Shown here piece by piece: positions 44,699-51,870 of a stretch of DNA of 58,232 bases; position 1 is the stretch's first letter; every line of letters begins with the position of its first letter. Under the pieces are notes generated by a model. That model did not search any database, had not been told where the DNA came from, and saw only the letters and a program-made list of their open reading frames with translations. The translations under genes were made by a program, and so were the position numbers. This DNA comes from a virus. Location of the stretch: positions 1-58,232 of IMG/VR virus record IMGVR_UViG_3300032086_003837; one strand, 5' to 3'.

Positions 44699-45789
44699 TA
44701 GAAGCCTTCCTCCACTTGTTGCCTATCAACTGTTCTTTCCTCGATGAATGTAAGAGATAAATCAATTTCTTGAAAATGACCTCCCTCATAAAAGGACATA
44801 GATTGAGGATTATATGTAGTTTGAATATCAGTAAGATAAGACAGATGTGTTTTAGTTGCCACTTCTTTTTCGCCGTACTGAAAGTGTATCTTAAATTTAT
44901 TTGGAAAGTAATATCCAGCTGGAAGTCCGGCAACCAAGAATGTTTCAGGGTATGCGTTTGTCCTAAAGAACTTTATTATTCTTCCAATTGTCATAGCTTC
45001 TTTGTATGATCTCGGTGTAAGTTTAAATGATAAATTAAAAGATCTTAAACCTACTGATCTAAACACGGCTCTTATATTTGGATTGGGTGTCACGCCAAGA
45101 GCAGTTCTCACGACACCGCTTGCGTTATTGCTTAAAACACCTGCTGCTTTTGATAGACCCAACCTAACTAGTTCTGGGCTTAAACCCTGTCCTCCTAGGG
45201 CTGCTACTATCGACTCAGTGGATGCTGAAGTAGCATTCATTAAAGCACTTGAAAGCCCACCTCCTGATCCCAGTGATCGATCAAGAGCTTCTCCAAACGT
45301 TCCAAAAGAAACCGTGTTATCTATGTCAATCCTATCTCCTATTTGTATGGCCGGAGGCATGTACAAAGAAACACTTCTTCCAGTAAACTTTGCTCTACCG
45401 CTATAATAAGATTCAGTATCAGTAGGATAGCTCTGAGAGACATTAGCTCTTACAGTTCCTGTCCCAGGAGGACTGTAGTTAGGAGGAGATTTAAAGCCAA
45501 AAAAACTGCGGAATGCCTCCCCTGTAGCTTCGGCCGCCTCAGTTAATAAATTATCAGTAAGGTTTTTTGCACCTTGTAAAAAATCAGATCCAATATTACC
45601 GGGATCAGGGGGTTCGGTAGCGAAGGAGCGAAAAGTAATTTTTCCAGAATATCCTCCTGGCGTATCATCGCTGCCGTGCTCTCCCAGATCACTAGGAAAT
45701 TTTAAGTTACTACCATAGTCGATAGCTTCGTTTTGACTCGTAAGCTGTAGGTACTTTTTTTGAAGAGCACTTCCCTTAATTCCAGGCAT
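44698..45789 (-). CDS. 48: Baseplate tail-tube cap protein gp48-like
   Basis: A 363-residue protein, essentially the T4 gp48 length (364). Key segments are FRSVGLRSFNLSFKLTPRSY, KFKIHFQYG and the C-terminal YNPQSMSFYEGGHFQEIDL, which form the tube-like domain that starts the tail tube on the hub. The middle is low-complexity Ser/Ala/Gly (about 170-230). GGAGAAA lies before ATG 45789 and a late promoter lies 36 bases above. T4 also has gp54; no clear second gp48/gp54 copy is seen here, so this protein may do both jobs or the tube-fold gene at 47012 may help. Confidence 0.85.
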   Translation of the reverse strand: MPGIKGSALQKKYLQLTSQNEAIDYGSNLKFPSDLGEHGSDDTPGGYSGKITFRSFATEPPDPGNIGSDFLQGAKNLTDNLLTEAAEATGEAFRSFFGFKSPPNYSPPGTGTVRANVSQSYPTDTESYYSGRAKFTGRSVSLYMPPAIQIGDRIDIDNTVSFGTFGEALDRSLGSGGGLSSALMNATSASTESIVAALGGQGLSPELVRLGLSKAAGVLSNNASGVVRTALGVTPNPNIRAVFRSVGLRSFNLSFKLTPRSYKEAMTIGRIIKFFRTNAYPETFLVAGLPAGYYFPNKFKIHFQYGEKEVATKTHLSYLTDIQTTYNPQSMSFYEGGHFQEIDLSLTFIEERTVDRQQVEEGF

Positions 45790-45798
45790 ATTTTCTCC

Positions 45799-45806
45799 GA
45801 TAAATA
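45799..45806 (+). promoter_or_regulatory. Likely late promoter for gp4 (GATAAATA)
   Basis: On the plus strand GATAAATA differs from TATAAATA by one base and sits 31 bases above gp4 ATG 45838. It faces the opposed late promoter at 45825-45832. Confidence 0.55.
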
Positions 45807-45824
45807 TCTAAAAACACTTAATGG

Positions 45825-45832
45825 TATTTATA
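45825..45832 (-). promoter_or_regulatory. T4-type late promoter for gp48 block (TATAAATA)
   Basis: Exact TATAAATA on the minus strand, 36 bases above gp48 ATG 45789. It overlaps the ribosome binding region of the divergent gp4 gene. Confidence 0.8.
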
Positions 45833-45837
45833 CAGGC

Positions 45838-46314
45838 ATGAAGACATATAAAGGATTCTATAGAGTAAAGCATAGGAGTAAGTATAAGGGTGACCCAGAC
45901 AACGTAGTGTATAGATCTATGTGGGAAGCTCGATGCTTCAGCTGGTGTGACAACAACTCATCGGTAAAGAACTGGAGTTCAGAAGAGATTGTTATACCAT
46001 ACTTATATGAAGTAGATAAGAAATATCATAGATATTTTGTTGATTTAAAAATAACTTTCAAAGATGGTAAAACACTTCTAGTCGAGATAAAACCAGAGAA
46101 AGAAACCATGCCTCCAAAAAATCCGGGTCGTAAAACAAAGAGATACTTGAATGAAGGAATGACATACGTTAAGAACATGAATAAGTGGAAAGCTGCTAAC
46201 ACATTTGCAAAAGATAGAGGTTGGCAGTTTCAAGTCTGGACCGAAAAGACTCTTCAATCAATGGGGATACTTCCTAAACAAATGAAATCTCTACCTCCTC
46301 TTAAAAAAATCTGA
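45838..46314 (+). CDS. 4: Head completion protein gp4
   Basis: A 158-residue homologue of T4 gp4 (gp50 in older naming). ATG 45838 is preferred because the frame reads MKTYKGFYRV, aligned with the T4 start. Matching segments are NVVYRSMWEARCFSW, EEIVIPYLYEVD, HRYFVDLKI, TLLVEIKP and KTKRYLNEGMTY. E30, D69, E83 and K85 (EIK) lie in the order expected of the TnsA/PD-(D/E)XK nuclease fold. gp4 finishes filled heads before tail joining. The Shine-Dalgarno is weak (ACAGG), so expression may be modest. This gene begins the rightward late block. Confidence 0.93.
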   Translation: MKTYKGFYRVKHRSKYKGDPDNVVYRSMWEARCFSWCDNNSSVKNWSSEEIVIPYLYEVDKKYHRYFVDLKITFKDGKTLLVEIKPEKETMPPKNPGRKTKRYLNEGMTYVKNMNKWKAANTFAKDRGWQFQVWTEKTLQSMGILPKQMKSLPPLKKI

Positions 46315-46321
46315 TCTAGTA

Positions 46322-46329
46322 TATAAATA
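46322..46329 (+). promoter_or_regulatory. T4-type late promoter (TATAAATA)
   Basis: Exact TATAAATA on the plus strand, 8 bases after the gp4 stop and 25 bases above ATG 46354. It should drive the tube, gp26 and tape-measure genes. Confidence 0.82.
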
Positions 46330-46353
46330 GAAGTTAGAAGAGGAAATGATTTA

Positions 46354-47022
46354 ATGGCCATAGAAAATACATTTACGCAATTAACTGACCAAAACGAAGC
46401 GACTAATTTTCTACTTGAAAATAGAGGTAACAGTAACTTATTTCAAAGATTAGAGATAGAAGCTTTTAGAGCAGGGATAACTCCAAGGACCAAGGAGTCA
46501 AGAGAGTGGTTTCAGAATAAAGCGTCTTCTTTAAGAAGAGTAAATAGAACTCAGATAATGAGGGATGAGAGTCTACAGCTTACAAGTCGTCAAGTTATTG
46601 GGTCTATGGTTATGTTCTTTTATGATCCAAAACACAAAGAGACGCTACCTTACTATGACGTGTTCCCGCTAGTAATCATTATCGGTCAGGCCCAAGGTGG
46701 GTTTCTTGGTTTGAACCTTCACTACCTGGCGCCTGCTCTCAGAGCTAAGTTCTTGGACGGGCTCATGGATCTAACAAGCGATGATAGATATGATGATAGA
46801 ACTAAATTTAGACTTAGGTATGAGATGCTTCAAAGATCGGCTAAACTAAAGTATTTTAAACCCTGCGTCAAACACTACTTAGTTGCTCACGTAAGAAGTC
46901 GATTTGCAAGAGTAATGGCTCCTGAATGGGAGATAGCTACTTTCCTTCCAACGGCTCAGTTTAGAAAAGCCAGAACAAGTCAAATATACAGAGAGTCAAG
47001 GAGGGCTATATATGACAATTAA
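46354..47022 (+). CDS. Conserved virion-assembly protein of unknown function
   Basis: A 222-residue basic protein. Landmarks are SREWFQNKASSLRRVNRTQI, MVMFFYDPKHKETLPYYDVF, GGFLGLNLHYLAPALRAKFL, KYFKPCVKHYLVAHVRSRFA and EWEIATFLPTAQFRKA. The sequence feels conserved in marine T4-like phages, but I cannot name a T4 counterpart. It is located between gp4 (head completion) and a tube-fold gene, under a late promoter. It is probably a neck, tail or assembly protein. The stop overlaps the next start by 11 bases, with GGAGG for that start inside its coding end. Confidence 0.7.
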   Translation: MAIENTFTQLTDQNEATNFLLENRGNSNLFQRLEIEAFRAGITPRTKESREWFQNKASSLRRVNRTQIMRDESLQLTSRQVIGSMVMFFYDPKHKETLPYYDVFPLVIIIGQAQGGFLGLNLHYLAPALRAKFLDGLMDLTSDDRYDDRTKFRLRYEMLQRSAKLKYFKPCVKHYLVAHVRSRFARVMAPEWEIATFLPTAQFRKARTSQIYRESRRAIYDN

Positions 47023-47632
47023 TGTCAATGAGTTCATATCACTTGTTAACAGTAAAGGTGCAGCTAATCCAAATAGATTTTTGGCTGAGCTTCCTCCTAT
47101 TCCTGGGTCTGGTATAGATATGAGAGAAATGCAACTATTATGTAACGCCGTGAATCTGCCAGGAAAACAGATTTTATCCTCAGACTTTCAGGTCGGAATG
47201 AAGTTTGAAAAAATAGCTTACGGATACGCAGTTGATGATATAAGACTAAGCTTCTATGTTTTGAATGATTTTAAAGTAAAAGAATATTTCGAAAGATGGG
47301 CTGATCTATCAATAAACTTTTCTCGTAATGAATTGAAATTTAAGAACACCTATCAGAAAGATATGTCGGTCTTTCATCTTGACAGGATGGGAAATAAGAT
47401 AAGTGGATGTAAGTTGTTCGAAGCATTTCCAACTACTCTACAACCTATCGAGATGGGAAATCAGATAAACGATACTGTTACTGAGTATTCCGTTGAGCTC
47501 TCATATACGAGCTGGATGCCGATTTATTTAGATAATAAAACAGGAAAACAAAAACCCTCACCTGTAAACGCAGCGAAGGAGCAATTTAGACGAAACGAAG
47601 CGGAAGGGATACCAAATTTCCCACAATTTTAA
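47012..47632 (+). CDS. Tail-tube-fold protein (gp19-like)
   Basis: A 206-residue protein with the tail-tube pattern: NRFLAELPPIPGSGIDMREM, LCNAVNLPGKQILSSDF, YAVDDIRLSFYVLNDFKVKE, then a KLFEAFPTTLQPIEMGNQIN and TEYSVELSYTSW C-terminus. This is the gp19 family fold, about 40 residues longer than T4 gp19. The main tube and sheath genes (gp19, gp18) are not in the window. This paralogue lies next to the gp26/tape-measure genes, so it may be the tube initiator in place of gp54, or a second tube protein. It has strong GGAGG ahead of its ATG. Confidence 0.75.
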   Translation: MTINVNEFISLVNSKGAANPNRFLAELPPIPGSGIDMREMQLLCNAVNLPGKQILSSDFQVGMKFEKIAYGYAVDDIRLSFYVLNDFKVKEYFERWADLSINFSRNELKFKNTYQKDMSVFHLDRMGNKISGCKLFEAFPTTLQPIEMGNQINDTVTEYSVELSYTSWMPIYLDNKTGKQKPSPVNAAKEQFRRNEAEGIPNFPQF

Positions 47633-47650
47633 ACATGAAAAGAGAACATT

Positions 47651-48361
47651 ATGATTCCTATATTAAACGACAAACCAAAGTATGAAATGAACATACCATC
47701 TACTGGAGAAACGGTTAGGTTTAGACCGTATCTAGTAAAAGAAGAAAAGATCTTAATGATGGCTCTCGAATCAAAAGATGAGAAAGCATCTTTAAGAGCA
47801 GTGATTGATACCATCAAGAGCTGCGTACATGATGAAGTAAATTATGATAAGCTACATTTATTTGATGTTGAGTATATGTTTACTAAGATCAGAGGAAAGT
47901 CAACCGGCGAGATTATCGAGCTTACTTCTTCTTGTAAAAGTTGTGACCAATCAAATGATATATCGGTAAACATTGATGAAGTTAAAGTTATTGGTGATAT
48001 AAAGACTGACTCAAAGATCATCTTAGATGAAGAGTACAGCGTTGATATGCAGTGGCCTTTATATAATAAGATGTCTAACAACGAGAATATAAACAAAGAT
48101 TCTACTGATGTAGAGCAACTTATTGAACTGATAGGAGAATGTATTGTTTCGATAAACACTCCTGAAGAAGTTATACTGGTGAAGGATGAACCAAAGGAAC
48201 AGTTGATTAGATTCATAGAGTCTATGTCTAGTGACCAGTTTATAAAGATGAAAGAATTTTTAGATAAGATGCCAGTGTGTGAAGTAAAACATAATTTTAA
48301 ATGCTCCAGCTGTGGAGAAGAAAACGAAATCAATATAAGGAATATCTCTGATTTTTTTTAA
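47651..48361 (+). CDS. 26: Baseplate hub assembly protein gp26
   Basis: A 236-residue protein. The N-terminus (YEMNIPSTGETVRFRPYLVK then EEKILMMALES) is the T4_baseplate/gp26 signature (PF12322, from memory). Two CxxC pairs (CKSCDQ near 97-100 and CSSCGEEN near 217-220) could bind zinc. T4 gp26 helps build the hub. The frame ends GAT TTT TTT TAA in an 8-T run, and a -1 shift here continues into the overlapping frame for 57 codons to the tape-measure start. That arrangement mirrors G/GT tail-assembly chaperones. Both a short and a long product are likely. Confidence 0.85.
   Translation: MIPILNDKPKYEMNIPSTGETVRFRPYLVKEEKILMMALESKDEKASLRAVIDTIKSCVHDEVNYDKLHLFDVEYMFTKIRGKSTGEIIELTSSCKSCDQSNDISVNIDEVKVIGDIKTDSKIILDEEYSVDMQWPLYNKMSNNENINKDSTDVEQLIELIGECIVSINTPEEVILVKDEPKEQLIRFIESMSSDQFIKMKEFLDKMPVCEVKHNFKCSSCGEENEINIRNISDFF
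48352..48358 (+). promoter_or_regulatory. Putative -1 ribosomal frameshift slip site (TTTTTTT)
   Basis: The last T of GAT plus TTT TTT form a perfect X-XXX-XXX heptamer directly before the frame-0 stop TAA. A slip here enters the -1 frame at 48358, which is open to 48528. Confidence 0.6.
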
Positions 48362-48531
48362 TATGGTCTTCTAATGACACTTTACTGAACCATTATAAAA
48401 CTAATTTTTCGCTTATGCAGCATCACGGATATTCTTTACACGAACTTGAAAATATGATCCCATGGGAAAGGGAAGTTTATCTTACTATGTTAATTGAACA
48501 CTTAAAGGAACAGGCGGATAGGAATCGGTAA
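48358..48531 (+). CDS. 51: gp51-like C-terminal extension reached by -1 frameshift
   Basis: A 57-codon open frame beginning at the slip. It reads LIWSSNDTLLNHYKTNFSL, MQHHGYSLHELENMIPWERE and VYLTMLIEHLKEQADRNR. The NxYKTNFSLM / SLxELExMxPWEREVY pattern is characteristic of the small gene that follows gp26 in marine T4-like phages. Apart from an internal ATG that would remove the conserved front, it has no start codon with a Shine-Dalgarno. Expression by frameshift from gp26 is therefore the simplest explanation. Its TAA overlaps the next ATG (TAATG), so translation is coupled to the tape measure. It was too short to be called as an independent ORF. Confidence 0.65.
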   Translation, partial: LIWSSNDTLLNHYKTNFSLMQHHGYSLHELENMIPWEREVYLTMLIEHLKEQADRNR

Positions 48532-50639
48532 TGTCAATAGAAGACGCCATTTTAAAGTTAGCAGAGTCACAGAATAGAACTAATCAGTTGATTGAGTCTA
48601 GAATGAATAGACCCGGTGTGGTTGCGAGAGGTGCCGCTGCAGTTGGACGAGGTGTAACTTCAGTAGCTACTGCTCCAGCTAGATTAGCTTCTGCGACTGT
48701 TAGGGGTGTGACTGCTCCTTTTAGAATAGCAGCGGCGGGAGCTGCGAACGTTGCGACTGCTCCTTATAGGCTTGCGGCGGGAGTAACTAGAGCAGCTGGA
48801 TCAGCGGCAACTGCTCCGTTTAGAGCTATGGGAGGATTGTTTGGGGGAGGAACTACTAAAGCTTTAAATAACCTCTCTGATGTAGTCGCCAAAGAAAAAA
48901 CACAGAAGCTTTTACTAGAGCAGGTTGAGCTCTTTAGGTCTGAATTCTTATCTGAAATGAAGAGAATGAGGGAAAAAAACCTAGACGCTCTTGAAGATAG
49001 AAGAGAAAGAGGAAAAGAGAGTTCCATAGGTAGTAGACCAGGAGCTGGGCAAGTATCTACTGATGAAACGAAAGATAAAAAAGGTTTTAATATTCCGTGG
49101 AAAAAATTACTGGGAGGGATAGCTGGATTAGCTACAAGTGTAATTGTTGCTAAAAAAGCATTTGATCTATTTAAAGCAGATATTGACACAAAAACAGACA
49201 CAAAAACAACAACAGGAGAGACTCCAGAAGAAGAAGCTAAAAGGCTGAGGGAGGAGAGAGCTAGAGCTGCGGCAGCAGAAAGGGAAAGGTTGTCTAAAGC
49301 TTCCCAAAACCTCGATGAATCTTTTTTCGATCAGGCTGCTAAAAAGAATTCGGCGGCAGCAGCAGCACAAAGGGCAAAGCTGGTTAACGCTTATACTCGA
49401 ATGGGTGCTGGTAGGGCTGAAAGTGCTAGAATTGCGATTGCTGAAGGAAGAGTTCCAGCTAACCTTAATGAAATAGTAAAGGATACAAATACCTCTGCTG
49501 GAAATGCCTATAGAACTACAAAAGCCGCTACTTTAGCCTCTGATCAACTTGATGAATCTCTTTTCGATCAGGCTGCTAAAAAGAATTCGGCGGCAGCACA
49601 AAGGGCAAAGCTGGTTAACGCTTATACTCGAATGGGTGCTGACAGAGCCATACAAGAAAGAATTACGATTGCTGAAGGAAGAGTTCCAGCTAACTTTAAT
49701 GAAATACCAGAGCCAGAAGTCAAACCTAGTAAAGCTAAGGCTTTAACTAAAGGTGCTGGAAAAGTTATTGGTAAAGGAGCAAAAGTACTAGGACCAGCTG
49801 GAGCATTTGTTGAACTTGCTGCAGCTGTTGGAGATAAAAAGAATACAGAGTTAGGAAGCACCGTCGGGGAAAAGGGAATTGTAGGTCTTTTAGCTACTAT
49901 ACCATTTGTTGCTGATTTAGTATCAAAGGGAGTTAACTACTCTGCTGGAACTAATCTTCCAACAGATATGACTTCTAGATTTACAGATTTTAGCCTAGAG
50001 AGATTAAGAAACTTGAAAGAAGTGACAACAGGCAGTGCTTATTTCGGTCAAACGGAAGGAGCACTAGAACGTGCTATCAGAGCTGATAAACTTCCGTTAA
50101 TTGGTGATGGATCTCAGGCCGGTGCTAATGAACGACTAAAACGTCAAAAAGAGCAAGAAGCGAGAGAACTAGAAAATGCTATTGAGGATGCACGAAGAAC
50201 ATCTTATTTAACAGGTTTGTCTCAACTTGGAATAAACAGAAGAAAGACATCCCTATCAAATACAGTTGAAAGCTTAAGATTTGCAACAGCAGGCGGAAGT
50301 GGTCAACTTAGAAAACTAAGAAGAGAACTTGGTCTAAAAGAAGGTACTGATTTTACCACTGATTTTGTCGGTAAAAAGGATGCTAGTGGAAAATTAACTG
50401 GTGAAGGTGCTAGTAGAATTGTTCTTACTGAAGCCGGTGTAGAAAAATTAAGAAGCGCGCAAGGTGATAAATTACAAGAATTACAACAATTTATAACTCA
50501 AATGGTTGCTAATAAAAGCGTTAGTCAAAATCCAATTGTAGATGCTTCATCTAGACAAAATGTTTCTAATACTTCAAACACAACGGTACTCAGTGGAAGT
50601 GCACCGAGTACCGTCAATGTTTATGATAATATGTTTTAG
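48531..50639 (+). CDS. Tape-measure / baseplate hub protein, gp29-like position
   Basis: A 702-residue protein that follows the chaperone frameshift pair, where tape measures are coded. The N-terminus (IEDAILKLAESQNRTNQLIE) is helical. Residues ~25-115 are an Ala/Gly/Arg-rich block with hydrophobic stretches, then come charged helices (EEEAKRLREERARAAAAERE) and an internal duplication (about residues 260-315 and 340-395). A hydrophobic segment (VGLLATIPFVADLVSKGV) lies near 460-475. The C-terminus is Ser/Asn-rich and ends VNVYDNMF. T4 gp29 is 590 residues. The tape-measure call rests on position, length and helicity. The stop overlaps the convergent gp32 stop. Confidence 0.6.
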   Translation: MSIEDAILKLAESQNRTNQLIESRMNRPGVVARGAAAVGRGVTSVATAPARLASATVRGVTAPFRIAAAGAANVATAPYRLAAGVTRAAGSAATAPFRAMGGLFGGGTTKALNNLSDVVAKEKTQKLLLEQVELFRSEFLSEMKRMREKNLDALEDRRERGKESSIGSRPGAGQVSTDETKDKKGFNIPWKKLLGGIAGLATSVIVAKKAFDLFKADIDTKTDTKTTTGETPEEEAKRLREERARAAAAERERLSKASQNLDESFFDQAAKKNSAAAAAQRAKLVNAYTRMGAGRAESARIAIAEGRVPANLNEIVKDTNTSAGNAYRTTKAATLASDQLDESLFDQAAKKNSAAAQRAKLVNAYTRMGADRAIQERITIAEGRVPANFNEIPEPEVKPSKAKALTKGAGKVIGKGAKVLGPAGAFVELAAAVGDKKNTELGSTVGEKGIVGLLATIPFVADLVSKGVNYSAGTNLPTDMTSRFTDFSLERLRNLKEVTTGSAYFGQTEGALERAIRADKLPLIGDGSQAGANERLKRQKEQEARELENAIEDARRTSYLTGLSQLGINRRKTSLSNTVESLRFATAGGSGQLRKLRRELGLKEGTDFTTDFVGKKDASGKLTGEGASRIVLTEAGVEKLRSAQGDKLQELQQFITQMVANKSVSQNPIVDASSRQNVSNTSNTTVLSGSAPSTVNVYDNMF
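49312..49725 (+). repeat. Internal duplication in the tape-measure-like gene
   Basis: Units at about 49312-49483 and 49552-49717 are nearly identical over most of their length, both coding FDQAAKKNSAAA, QRAKLVNAYTRMGA and IAEGRVPAN. The second copy lacks two of the Ala codons and differs around one short stretch. High synonymous identity suggests a recent duplication. Confidence 0.85.
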
Positions 50640-51556
50640 TCTTCGTTAACTAGGTTAGCAAAGTGTGCCATGATGTCATCATCTGCGTCTGTTGAAGCGG
50701 ATGATGCTGCCGCTGCGGTAGGAGGCTCAGACGGAGACATCGACTTTTCTTCAAAAGCCGGAATCTCATCTTCTAATGTAGCCATTTCTTTTACTCTTGG
50801 AGCACCAGCTTCAGCTTGTTCTCCAAGGACAGCCATGAGTTTTGCTTTTAACTCATCATAGGTCTTGTAGTTCTTTGGATCAGTAAACTCTTGCAAATCA
50901 TGCATTTTATTATAGATCTCTTCAAGATAGCCGTCATCCTGAGATAACGCAGATTGACCAGCAAACTCAGACTTATCATAGTTACGATAACCTTCAACAT
51001 CACGAATTTTTAATTTAAAGTTAGCACCCTCCCAAAAGTCGAATGGGTTGACTGGTGTTTCATCTTCAAAGTCTGGTTGCATAGAGTCCATAAGCTTATC
51101 AAAGATCTTCTTACCATACTGAAAAAGAAACACTTTACCTTCATTTTCTGGATTACCCGGATCATTGATCACAAGGACGTTTGAAACATAATGTAACCGA
51201 CGTTTTTGACGACGAGCAACTTCTTTATCGGCTTCAATACCTGAGTTCCAAAGACGACTGTTAAGTTCACCGACTGGATCGTTTTGTCCAATAGATGTCA
51301 ATGACCGTTCGATATACCAACGACCAGTTGGGCCCTTAAACCCATGATCCCAATACTTTGTCCAAGGGAGGTCTGACCCTTCACTTGCTGGAAGGAATCT
51401 AATTACAGCATAACCATTGTTGGCTTTATCTACTGTAGGTTTCCACATACGATTATCTTCGTATCTGTTTTGAGTTTGACCACCGCCGGTGGCCTCCGCC
51501 GCTTTAACTAATTGTTCAATTGCGTTGCGGTTGCGTTTAAGATTTGCAAAAGACAT
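50636..51556 (-). CDS. 32: Single-stranded DNA-binding protein gp32
   Basis: A 306-residue gp32. The N-terminus (MSFANLKRNRNAIEQLVKAA) matches the T4 self-association arm. The OB-core has GYAVIRFLPASEGSDLPW, a WYIERSLTSIGQNDPVGE segment and HYVSNVLVINDPGNPENEGK. T4 gp32 has a zinc site (one His, three Cys). Here HGFKGPTGRW keeps a His but there is no cysteine anywhere in the protein, so zinc cannot bind in the T4 manner. The C-terminus is acidic (DADDDIMAHFANLVNED), the part that recruits replication partners. It sits under its own host-like promoter and its 3-prime end overlaps the tape-measure stop. Confidence 0.93.
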   Translation of the reverse strand: MSFANLKRNRNAIEQLVKAAEATGGGQTQNRYEDNRMWKPTVDKANNGYAVIRFLPASEGSDLPWTKYWDHGFKGPTGRWYIERSLTSIGQNDPVGELNSRLWNSGIEADKEVARRQKRRLHYVSNVLVINDPGNPENEGKVFLFQYGKKIFDKLMDSMQPDFEDETPVNPFDFWEGANFKLKIRDVEGYRNYDKSEFAGQSALSQDDGYLEEIYNKMHDLQEFTDPKNYKTYDELKAKLMAVLGEQAEAGAPRVKEMATLEDEIPAFEEKSMSPSEPPTAAAASSASTDADDDIMAHFANLVNED

Positions 51557-51602
51557 ATGTATTCTCCTTATATGCTGAATTATTTGCTGTATTATGTTTT
51601 AT

Positions 51603-51635
51603 ATTATACACTATTTTGACTGTAATGTACATTTA
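51603..51635 (-). promoter_or_regulatory. Host-like promoter for gp32
   Basis: On the minus strand a TATAAT hexamer (inside GTGTATAATAT) lies 17 bases after TGTACA, four of six matches to TTGACA. It is about 45-80 bases above the gp32 start. There is no TATAAATA here, consistent with early/middle expression. Confidence 0.5.
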
Positions 51636-51636
51636 T

Positions 51637-51870
51637 TTATTCGAAAAGTAGTTCATTTTGTTTAGGCAAAAAATTTAATTTTCTGGCCTCGGCTTCGATC
51701 TTCTCCTTAATTACTGGTGATATGAATTTCTTTACGTCTTGCGGATCAATATTAGTAATCTCACATGCTTCAACGACTGCATCTATATACCCAAGTTTTT
51801 TCTCGAGTACTTGTGCTTCAATTAGTTTACTGAATTTTAATCTGCTCATGAAGTTTTCTTGTTCTATCAT
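51637..51870 (-). CDS. 33: Late transcription co-activator gp33
   Basis: A 77-residue helical acidic protein. Motifs are LKFSKLIEAQVLEKKLGYID, VVEACEITNIDPQDVKKFIS and IKEKIEAEARKLNFLPKQNE. This matches gp33 of T4-like phages, which bridges RNA polymerase and the gp45 clamp and works with sigma gp55 at TATAAATA promoters. T4 gp33 is 112 residues; this is shorter, with a compact N-terminus. Its start overlaps the upstream stop (ATGA). Its presence matches the many late promoters here. MSRLKFS at 51849 is an alternative start. Confidence 0.82.
   Translation of the reverse strand: MIEQENFMSRLKFSKLIEAQVLEKKLGYIDAVVEACEITNIDPQDVKKFISPVIKEKIEAEARKLNFLPKQNELLFE

Noticed and set aside
45002-45406. 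134-codon plus-strand frame opposite gp48
   Set aside because: It is antisense to a well supported gp48-like gene and has no RBS or family pattern.
47842-48333. 163-codon minus-strand frame opposite gp26
   Set aside because: Antisense to the gp26 homologue, Ser-rich composition expected of a reversed reading.
48764-49201. 145-codon minus-strand frame opposite the tape-measure-like gene
   Set aside because: Antisense shadow of a repetitive Ala-rich gene.
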